NCBI GenBank assembly: GCA_949318235.1
Contig: OX439129.1
Location: 3,596,001-3,660,000 of the forward strand
Origin: Ecdyonurus torrentis
Taxonomy: Eukaryota; Arthropoda; Insecta; Ephemeroptera; Heptageniidae
Length of the DNA: 64,000 nt
Reading direction: 5' to 3'
The position numbers and the translations under genes are program-made. How positions within the stretch are numbered: the stretch's first letter is position 1; each line of letters opens with the position of its first letter. Positions 55,974 through 64,000 of this stretch are shown here, in pieces. The notes beneath the pieces are model-generated. The model did no database searches and was not told where the DNA came from. It saw only the letters and a list, made by a program, of their open reading frames with translations.

Positions 55974-56140
55974 GAATCTTCGTTATAATAAAAATAATAA
56001 AATGTAAGCTTTGTTAATAATTTATATTTCTTTATTTTACATTAAAAACACCCGTAAAAGTGTATCTTTTAAAAAATTTAAAATTTTCTAACAAAAGTAA
56101 TGCACTATTTTTTAGAGTGATACCAAGAATTCAGAATATA

Positions 56141-57487
56141 CAGGGTGTCCGTAAAGTCTTTAAGGGTGTTTAGACATAAAGAAAGCACACAAGACTTAAC
56201 GTAAAATTAACTTTTTATACATCAAATTAAAGCTTAGATTTTTACCATTTTGAAAATTTAAATAGTTTAAAAATCAAAAAATTATTAATTTTGCTAGAGG
56301 AGAAAAAGCAAAAAGTGAGATTTTGTCATTTTTTTTTTTTTTACCTTTTAACAAAAATTTTTTTAAAACTTTACATTATGTTATCTTTACGTGGGTACCG
56401 TTGGCTGCGCGACAGACGTCCAGACGAACCCCTAGCTCGCGCCACACATTATGGAGCATTTGCGGCGTGATGGACTGGATGGCGGCGGTGATCTTCTGCT
56501 TCAGCTCTCGCACGTTATTCACTGGTGTTTTGAAGACTTTATCCTTGACGTAGCCCCAGAGGAATAAATCTGGAGGGGGGGGGCTAATGTCAAGTGATCT
56601 TAAGGGCCCATGCAATAGGTCCATCTCGACCAAGCCTTCTACCTGGAAACACCGTACTAAGCGTGTCTTTGACATTATGTGCCCAATGTAATGAGCACCG
56701 TCTTGATCCCATTGTGTCTGTACTTGAAGCAGCTGAGGGATCGCAAAATTTTCTAGCATATCCAGGAAATTATCCCACCTGACCGTTAGCTCTTGGAAGA
56801 AGAATGGTCTGATCATTCTGGTCAGGTGGGATAATTACCTTGATAAGCTAGAGAGTTGTGCAATCCCCCAGCGTCTTCAAGCACAGGCAGAGTGGGGTCA
56901 TGATCTCATCTTCCAGCAGATGATGCTCCACCACATTGGGCTCATAATGTCAGAGACACGCTTAATACGGTGTTTCCAGGTCGATGGATTTTTCGAGATG
57001 GACCTATTGCATGGGCTCTTAAGATCACTTGACCTCAGCCCCCCCCACCCCTCCAGATTTATTTCTCTGGGGTTACGTCAAGGATAAAGTCTTCAAAACA
57101 CCAGTGAATGACGTGCGAGAGCTGAAGCAGAGGATCACCGCCGCCATCCAGTCCATCACGCCGCAAATGCTCCATAATGTGTGGCGCGAGCTAGGGGTTC
57201 GTCTGGACGTCTGTCGCGCAGCCAACGGTGCCCACGTAAAGATAACATAATATAAAGTTTTAAAAAAATTGTTGTAAAAAGGTAAAAAAAAAAAAAAAAT
57301 TACAAAATCTCACTTTTTGCTTTTTCTCTTCTAGCAAAGTTAATAATTTTTTGATTTTAAAACTGTTTTAATTTTCAAAATTGTTAAAATCTAAGCTTTA
57401 ATTTGATGTATAAAAAGTTAATTTTACGTCAAGTCTTGTGTGCTTTCTTTATGTCTAAATACCCTCAAAGACTTTACGGACACCCTG
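56141..57487. mobile_element. palindromic mariner-derived element, copy 2
   Basis: Flanked by TA, with inverted ends CAGGGTGTCCGTAAAGTCTTT. The two halves are reverse complements over nearly their full 670 bases, with the centre near 56815. Both carry the C-terminal third of a mariner-type transposase in opposite directions: minus 56376-56816 (146 residues open) and plus about 56815-57250. Shared motifs are 'DLFLWGYVKDKVFKTPVN', 'ITPQMLHNVWRELGVRLDV' and 'CRAANGAHVKIT'. The part with the first catalytic Asp residues is missing. It is a non-autonomous fold-back derivative of a mariner. Confidence 0.85.
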
Positions 57488-59096
57488 TATATCTTTTAAT
57501 GCAGTTTTTTTAAAGTGAAAGTCCAAGACTTTTGGCCTTGACTATAGATATTTTTTGCTTGCCATATTATGTTATCGAGCTTTACACCAATCCCAGTCCC
57601 ATTCAAGACATTGTCTTATCGACAGGTAAGGACTATCCAATTAATGGAAAAGCACACACATGCCAACCAAGGCCTAACAAGGGATGATATTGACTTGTAT
57701 CCGAGCTATTGTAATGAAACTTACAGGGATAGTGTACTTTAGGTCAAAATGGACCCAAAAAAATTATAGCTGCTGACCGCCAAATTTGGGCCTTTTACAT
57801 CCCATTTTAGTTTACATTTAAAAGCATGTATTTTAAAGGGACCAAAAAAAATTTTTCGTATCTCGTCGAGTAAAACATCAAAGTAGGTGTAAAAAATAAT
57901 GCTCGTTTTGAAATTCATATTTATATGGCACTCATTTAAAAATTTTGGGCCCTAGAGGCCCATGAAGATTGATGAATTGGCTTATCCCCTGATTTTTTTA
58001 TCACTTTTCTTGATACGAAAATTCTCTATTTTTTGTATAATAATTAAAAAAAACACACAGTTAGATAGCAAATTAAATTTCAAATCGATTGGTATGCGTA
58101 ACATTTGATTTCAATGAAAAACTTTTGAATTATTGGCTCTGGAAGTCACAATAATGTTGAAATTACATCTCCGAAGCTGGGACCCACTCACAATAACAAA
58201 GGGTTAAATAGGGAAAACCGTCAATTTTTTTAGAAAAATTACAAAAATCACGAATGTTATGTAAAATGCAGTGTTCTTTCACATTAAATTAGTTATAAAT
58301 TCAAAAGTTTTAAATTAGGGTCCCCAGGGGCGTTGGAAGTGGACCCAAACTTTATAAACTCGCAGAGACCCTAGGTTTTCTTTTGTTAAAACATAACATT
58401 TTTACTTCTTTTTCGTCAAACAAAAACAGTTGTTTAGAATATAAAATTTCCAACGTTTTGGTGTGCATAACATGTAATTTGTACAAATTTTGCAGGCGTC
58501 AGCGTCTGTTGAAATCGAGTGAAGGCAATTTTTGCTGTATTTGCATTGTTATAGTAGCTCGAAGTCTCAAAATTACTGCAAAAATCGAACCGTTTTAGCA
58601 AGTTTCGCATAAGCCACAGCGCAGCTCGTAAGATATTATAGATAGAAAAAACATGCCAGCAAACAAATTAATGTAGACTCAATTTTACACCTCGTGATGT
58701 GCACATTAATAAAATTAAGCATTAATTTACAGTAGCAAAATAGGCCTAAAAAAAGTTCCAAAAATTGCAAATTTTTAACTGTATCAGGCATCCAATACCA
58801 CAATATTTTTTACGACCTGCATAAAAAATGTTGCATTTCTTACCCTCTACACGATAGTTTCTATTAAAAAATTTTCATGTTATTATTTAGGAAATTACAG
58901 ACTAAAATGTGTTTTTTAGGGGGGTCAACAAAGGGGGTACTCTCGTGATGATTTTTTGCTGAAACTTTTTTGTCTCATTTTTATGTGCAATACATGATTA
59001 TAGGTTAATTTTGACACCAGAAACACGAATATTAGGTTACTTTTTAAATATTTTCATTTTAAGAGTCCTGGCAGAGTTTTTAAAATAAAGCCCTAT
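57488..59096. other. non-coding region
   Basis: No gene recognised. A short exon-like stretch may exist near 57560-57626 (open frame with 'IELYTNPSPIQDIVLS', then donor-like CAG|GTAAGG), but start, acceptor and family are unknown. The rest is AT-rich with interspersed CCC/GGG words and no clear repeat boundary. Confidence 0.4.
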
Positions 59097-59224
59097 TTGC
59101 GAATGCATATAAATTTAACAAAATATTTTAAAAACAAAATAAAATATTTGTTGGGGAATAAGAGAAAAAAAAACAAAACAAAAAAAAAGGTTAATATATT
59201 AAAATTAGTCATTCAAGAAATGGG

Positions 59225-59400
59225 AGAACGTAACAGGCAGCTAAACGGACGGACGGACAAAGAGACAAAAAAGTTGAACGGACATACAGACAGAAAAAAA
59301 AGAAGGAGGAAAAAACCAACATATGGACATAAAAATAGATTGACAGAATTAAAGAGAGACGCATTAACAAACGGACAAACAGACAAAATAATAGACATGG
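59225..59400. repeat. degenerate ACGGACAGACAAA-type simple repeat
   Basis: Purine-rich sequence with recurring ACGGAC, GACAGAC and ACAAA words. The open frames on both strands (about 59097-59429) are compositional. Confidence 0.6.
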
Positions 59401-59429
59401 TCCTTAAAATTACTTGTTGGTTAGGTTAA

Positions 59430-60027
59430 AATTAAGGAACAAACATTCGGGTTCGTTATTATTCAAATCGTGTTTTATTGTTGAAGTAAGCACGTCAATT
59501 ACAAGTTACTCGGCGACCAAGAGAGAGAGAGAGTGCAAAGTGAGGCGGCCACAGTTCAGTTAATAATAATGGCTGATTAGTCATTACCATCATACTTATA
59601 CATGAAAGAAAGGTGCCAAAGTGATAGTTGCACTTTGACCCTATATAAATACCGCAATAGCTGAGGGCTTTACCGGAACTGCTACCAGGTATAACAATTT
59701 ATTAAAATATCTCTCTAGCTCTTCTCTAGTCAGCAAAATGACAAATAAAATATACCATAATAGAAATATAACAGTAAATAAATACCACACTTATATAAAT
59801 ATATTCTCTTTTTTTACGAATATATTATGTTATGAAAATCATAGAAAATTAATGTTACATAAGACACCATAAAGAAAAAATCAACACTTCCATGTGTTGA
59901 TAAATAATAAAATAAATTGTAATATATACCAATACCAAATACACACAAAAAACAAAAACATACCATATTAATATTTCTATACCATTATACCTTACATAGT
60001 AACAATAGTAATTAATATTATTATTAC
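59430..60027 (-). repeat. possible 3' LTR of the minus-strand gypsy/errantivirus
   Basis: Located just downstream of env on the minus strand. An A/T tract (60028-60050) lies between it and env in the polypurine position. The segment contains a TATA-like element (about 59642-59653, readable in either direction) and, on the minus strand, AATAAA followed by an AT-rich end near 59475. The matching 5' LTR lies outside the window, so boundaries are estimates. Confidence 0.35.
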
Positions 60028-60092
60028 TTTTTTTTTTTTTTTTTTTTTTTAATCATACATATTAGTGATATATGATGTAATGCATTATAAAT

Positions 60093-61979
60093 TTATGTTA
60101 ATTGGGGATACAATAAAGATGGTGTTGGCATTTTCTGACTTTTAGCTATATTAGGAAGTTCGATAATTTTATTGAAGGTAACATGGGGTAAGGGAATATT
60201 GGTTCTAGTTTTAGGTTTGAAACAAAAACATTTTTTACAAAAACATACAAGAACAGTAATTATAATCATGAGTGATAGTATACCAAATGGATTGACAATA
60301 GAGAACCAAAATGAACGTTTAGTTTTATAATACATGAGTGAATTCTCATTGATGTGTTGCTGTATTTTATTGATATCAATTTTAGTGTTAGGATTAAGCA
60401 ACAATGAATTGATAGTGTGTTTAAGGTCATCTAAATTAAGATCAGAAAAGTTGGCGAAATTGATTTTGAAAGGTATAATACCTTTTAAGGTAGGATAATT
60501 AAAATTTAAAGATATATTATAAGTGGTATTAATTAAAAATTGACTATTTAAGATAAAATTAGTACCATGAAAAGAACAAGAAGATGAATTTTGAATAATA
60601 CCATGTTCTTTCAATAAAATAGTTTCTGTAGTTATAGTTTTATTATTATAGTAACATATAATTGTTACATGGGAGGGTTTTGTCATTGAAAAAATTACAT
60701 TGTTGTTTATTCTTTTAAAAAATGGAGTAACGGCTTTGGTAATCAAACGTTGACAATCTGGACAAGTTACATTAAAAAATAAATCTACTTCACAAGATTG
60801 GACGGACATATCAAATATGATGTCATTATATGAACACAAAGTTGTAAGTGGATTTGAATTTATGCAAGTTAAATCATTATCAGTGGAGAAATGAGTATTA
60901 TTAAGAGTATTAATGAAAAAATTCTGTTTTACATTCCATTCGGAAAATATATCGAAATCACTTTGAAAAAATGGAATAGGTTGAATTTTGAAATGATGAT
61001 AAGTATTTTTATTAGAAATAAGAGGAAGAGATATTATGAGTATTAAACTTGTATAAGATTGAAAATAGTTAATGTGAGCTAATTTATAAAAATATTCAAT
61101 ATTATTGATTTCGACTGTATGAGGAAAGGAAAACTCATTAGGAACAGTTAATTCTAAGGTATGTAAAATAGAAAGGAATTTATTTGGGGGAATAAGTGTG
61201 TGACTCAAATGTGTATGTTGGCTTTCTAAAATTGATGTACGGAAAGACATTAAATCAAGTCTCGCTTTAGTTAAAATGACATTAAATTCAGATAAAAGAG
61301 ATAAAAAATTGATATCAGATTCTAATTTATTGGATACAATTTCAAAGTTAATAACTTTTTGTTTGAGATTACTTTGAAGTAATTCAAATTGCGTAACAAG
61401 TCTTTCAGTAATATTTTTAAGAGTTAATGTATTATATTGTATTTGTTCTTCTACATTTTTAATATATATAACTGTACTATTTAAATTGGATTGAATATTT
61501 TTAGTTGATTTAACAAGTGAATTAAAATTTGAAATTATTTCTTGTTTATCGTCTTCATTTAAAGTGCCATATAAAAAATGGTGAAATTTACCTATGAATG
61601 GAAATAAAGAACGTTTTGATATTGAATGATTAGTAGGAAGAATTGTAGAGATTAGATCAAATTCAGTAGCATATGATTGAAGTAAAATTTGAGTAGTAGA
61701 ATAAGAATTTAAAAATTGTTTAGATAGTTTGGACTCACATTTAAGGACAATATTTGATAATGATTTTTCAACTGTGTTTACATTTTTAATTATTATGTCA
61801 TGATCAGTAAATATATTATCAAAATTAATATTTAAAGCGATTCTAGCACGACCAGTGATTAATTTTATATCAGATTGTTTACCAAATATTGTACCGGCAT
61901 TATTAGGCTGAATAAATAATGCATTATTTACATTTAAATTATTTAAACATACAAAAATAATTAGCAAAATAGTGATCAT
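60093..61979 (-). CDS. env: errantivirus-type envelope protein (baculovirus F-like)
   Basis: 628 residues, intact. A hydrophobic signal peptide covers about 1-20. A basic cleavage-like site (KR at 122-123) precedes a hydrophobic, Phe/Gly-containing segment ('SLFPFIGKFHHF') in the position of the F-protein fusion peptide. A long helical, heptad-like region follows, with many N-x-S/T sites, a Cys-rich segment in the second half and one transmembrane segment (about 560-580). The Cys/Lys-rich cytoplasmic tail has about 48 residues. This order matches the Env of insect errantiviruses, which is homologous to baculovirus F proteins. It sits about 98 bases after pol on the same strand; such env genes are normally expressed from a spliced RNA. 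No stop or frameshift was seen. Confidence 0.85.
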   Translation of the reverse strand: MITILLIIFVCLNNLNVNNALFIQPNNAGTIFGKQSDIKLITGRARIALNINFDNIFTDHDIIIKNVNTVEKSLSNIVLKCESKLSKQFLNSYSTTQILLQSYATEFDLISTILPTNHSISKRSLFPFIGKFHHFLYGTLNEDDKQEIISNFNSLVKSTKNIQSNLNSTVIYIKNVEEQIQYNTLTLKNITERLVTQFELLQSNLKQKVINFEIVSNKLESDINFLSLLSEFNVILTKARLDLMSFRTSILESQHTHLSHTLIPPNKFLSILHTLELTVPNEFSFPHTVEINNIEYFYKLAHINYFQSYTSLILIISLPLISNKNTYHHFKIQPIPFFQSDFDIFSEWNVKQNFFINTLNNTHFSTDNDLTCINSNPLTTLCSYNDIIFDMSVQSCEVDLFFNVTCPDCQRLITKAVTPFFKRINNNVIFSMTKPSHVTIICYYNNKTITTETILLKEHGIIQNSSSCSFHGTNFILNSQFLINTTYNISLNFNYPTLKGIIPFKINFANFSDLNLDDLKHTINSLLLNPNTKIDINKIQQHINENSLMYYKTKRSFWFSIVNPFGILSLMIIITVLVCFCKKCFCFKPKTRTNIPLPHVTFNKIIELPNIAKSQKMPTPSLLYPQLT

Positions 61980-62077
61980 TTTTACGATAAAATGTATAAT
62001 ATAAACTAAACAAAAAAATTTTTAACCCAAAATAAAAATAATATTATTTAATGATATTTAATATAATTTTACAATGA

Positions 62078-64000
62078 TTATTTTGATGAGCCTATCAGTT
62101 TATTATAAAAACCTGATTGAGTTCTAGCTTTTGTTTGACGTAAATTACGATGAAATTTCGTGTTGATTTGTTGCGGTCTCGGAATAATAGCAGCTGATGT
62201 TGATGTTGATGCTGTTGATTGAGAATTCGCTGTATCAGCGCTCAGTGTTGGTAGTGTAGGAACTGGTGACGTAACTCTTTGTTGTTGCGTCACAGATGTT
62301 GTTGTTGTTGTTGTATCATCAGTCTGTGGACAAGGAGAAACAAGGGAGTTACAAGTCCAATGCTTTGCTTTGTACAATCTTAAACGATTAGCGTGTACTA
62401 ACAATTTCCTATTATCTTTTTGAATTAAATAATTACATGGAGGTTTGACAGCAATTATAGTATGAGGACCAGTGTGTTTAATTGTAAGTTTACGACTGTG
62501 TCCTACTGGTACGATAGGATTATTTAACATTACTAAATCATTAATTTTAAATACATGAGGATTAAGATTTTTATTATATTTTTTAGCTTGAAGTTGTTCG
62601 GCCTCTTTATTACAAATTTGTATATCGCTCCATACTCTACGTAATTTACAACTTAATTGTTTTACATGTTCATTTACAATAGGATTTGTAGTATTATCAT
62701 GATTTTGAATTACAGTGAAAGGAGAATTCTTTGAACGACCATATAATACTTCATATGGACTATATGGCTCTAGGCTAGAATGAGGTGAATTATTATAACT
62801 TGACACAGCATAATCAAGTAACTCATCCCAATTATTTTGTGCTTTATTTACATAGAAACTAAGCCATCGTTTTATTGTTTTATGAATGGCTTCAGTACGG
62901 CCATTGCCCATACTATGATATGCAGAACTACGAAGACGATCAATATTTAATAATTTACAAAGATCCGTCATAATGTTTGATATTAAATTAGCACCTTGAT
63001 CAGTGATCCATGCCTTCGGAATTTGATATTTAAGAATTAAATGTTTGAGAATATTACGTGCTATAAGTTCAGAGGTTTGATTACGCATAGGAACCATAAT
63101 CAAATAACGAGAGAAATGATCAATTATAGTTAAAATATATTTATTTCCTGATTTTGTTACTGGTAGTTCAGTAATATCCAAACCAACACGTTCAAATGGA
63201 GCAAAAAGTTCAGGCAATTTTTCTAATTGAACTTTGGTAGGTTGGGTAGGATCACGTTGAGCGCATTTAATACATGAACTACAATAGTTATTAATGAAAT
63301 TTCGTCTTCCTGGCCACCAATATTGATTTGCGACAGCTATATTAACTTTCTTTTTACCAGTATGACCAGCTAATATTGAATCATGATATTGTGATAATAC
63401 TATATTACGTAGAGCAGCAGGTAAAACTATACGAGAGCCGTAGGCAGTTTTTTTATATAATACATTGTCAATATAAAAAAAATTATTTTTATTACAATAT
63501 TTAATACAATCGGCATCAGTAATTTGATTTGATTTAATCATTTCAAGATTAATTGTAGATGTTACAGGATCTTGATGAATATTATTAATTAATCGACTTA
63601 ATGAGTCAGCATTTGCAATTTCAGAACCAGGCCTATGAACTATTGTCATATTAAAATCTGCTAATTTAATTAGCCATCTCATAATTTTACTACTTGGATT
63701 TTTCATTGTTTGTATGTATTTTAGTGCAGCATGATCTGTTATACATATGAAGTTCTTTTGACCTAATAAATAATGTTTAAAATGAAGGCATGCCCACACT
63801 AAAGCTAACATTTCACGTTCTGTAGTTGTCGTGCGTGATTCAGCAGGTGTAAGTTTGCGGCTGGCGTACGCCACTGGATGGTCAATACCGTCATCACCTT
63901 TCTGTGATAAAACAGCTCCGAGGCAAATAGTTGATGCGTCAGTCGTTAAGGTAAATTCACGATTAAAATCGGGGAATTTCAGTAGCGGTCGTGAAGTTAA
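62078..64000 (-). CDS. pol: gypsy/errantivirus Pol, 3' part (RNase H and integrase), runs off the window
   Basis: The minus-strand frame is open from the window edge to 62078. In order it has RNase H ('TTDASTICLGAVLSQKG', 'AYASRKLTPAESR', 'TEREMLALVWACLHFKHYL', 'ANADSLSRL'), the integrase HHCC zinc region ('HDSILAGHTGKKK', 'CSSCIKC'), the catalytic core with Asp ('VGLDITELP'), Asp ('WITDQGANL') and Glu ('GNGRTEAIHKTIKRW'), and a C-terminal domain ('VMLNNPIVPVGHSRK', 'ANRLRLYKAKHW'). The Ser/Thr-rich tail ends in 'SGFYNKLIGSSK'. All catalytic residues of the visible domains are present. The RT and upstream parts lie beyond 64000. With the intact env downstream this may be a functional copy. 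Confidence 0.93.
   Translation of the reverse strand, partial: LTSRPLLKFPDFNREFTLTTDASTICLGAVLSQKGDDGIDHPVAYASRKLTPAESRTTTTEREMLALVWACLHFKHYLLGQKNFICITDHAALKYIQTMKNPSSKIMRWLIKLADFNMTIVHRPGSEIANADSLSRLINNIHQDPVTSTINLEMIKSNQITDADCIKYCNKNNFFYIDNVLYKKTAYGSRIVLPAALRNIVLSQYHDSILAGHTGKKKVNIAVANQYWWPGRRNFINNYCSSCIKCAQRDPTQPTKVQLEKLPELFAPFERVGLDITELPVTKSGNKYILTIIDHFSRYLIMVPMRNQTSELIARNILKHLILKYQIPKAWITDQGANLISNIMTDLCKLLNIDRLRSSAYHSMGNGRTEAIHKTIKRWLSFYVNKAQNNWDELLDYAVSSYNNSPHSSLEPYSPYEVLYGRSKNSPFTVIQNHDNTTNPIVNEHVKQLSCKLRRVWSDIQICNKEAEQLQAKKYNKNLNPHVFKINDLVMLNNPIVPVGHSRKLTIKHTGPHTIIAVKPPCNYLIQKDNRKLLVHANRLRLYKAKHWTCNSLVSPCPQTDDTTTTTTSVTQQQRVTSPVPTLPTLSADTANSQSTASTSTSAAIIPRPQQINTKFHRNLRQTKARTQSGFYNKLIGSSK

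Noticed and set aside
59097..59429. 110-residue Lys/Thr/Asp-rich frame
   Set aside because: Composition follows a degenerate ACGGACAGACAAA repeat; not a credible protein.

Overview
The window looks like AT-rich nuclear DNA of an arthropod, most likely an insect. The reasons are spliced genes, long (TA)n tracts, a Penelope-like retroelement (PLE), Tc1/mariner, piggyBac-like and long-inverted-repeat DNA elements, and a gypsy/errantivirus-type element with a baculovirus-F-like envelope gene. No species can be named from the sequence. Most of the window is layered transposable elements. Only one large host gene stands out, plus one candidate first exon.

Layout. 1-7.7 kb: a decayed EnSpm/TNP2-like transposase pseudogene on the minus strand (1689-4827), small inverted repeats and a duplicated MITE-like module (6097-6985). 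7.76-8.12 kb: a candidate host first exon with a good splice donor. 8.2-10.6 kb: two non-autonomous terminal-inverted-repeat (TIR) elements. 11.4-34.9 kb: a wrecked gypsy element (gag-pol 13171-24292). Its integrase gene is split by a 6.2 kb LTR element (17556-23725) that carries a gag-like zinc-knuckle ORF but no pol, and that element is itself split by a piggyBac-like MITE (20674-22073). Downstream lie two large fold-back elements (24394-26881; 27441-33013). The second has a 5'-truncated LINE (30112-32421) in its right arm. A second LTR, related over part of its length, sits at 34405-34873.

36-39 kb: a palindromic mariner derivative and two small MITEs. 39.4-46.3 kb: the main host gene, minus strand, two coding exons that join exactly in frame into a predicted 1598-residue protein: an N-terminal nuclease-like module, a NACHT-type STAND ATPase and about 15 ankyrin repeats. 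47.0-55.9 kb: a PLE array with one inverted 5'-truncated copy, one direct 5'-truncated copy, two full-length copies coding the same 842-residue RT/GIY-YIG protein, and a final fragment, bounded on both sides by (TA)n. Each unit junction carries a hammerhead-ribozyme-like core. 56.1-57.5 kb: a second palindromic mariner derivative. 59.4-64.0 kb: the 3' part of an apparently intact gypsy/errantivirus on the minus strand (pol running off the window, then env).

The most interesting item is the nuclease-like/NACHT/ankyrin gene. Its domain order recalls bacterial Avs/STAND antiphage proteins and animal NLRs. The PLE array with repeated ribozyme-like motifs and the four-deep nest of elements come next.
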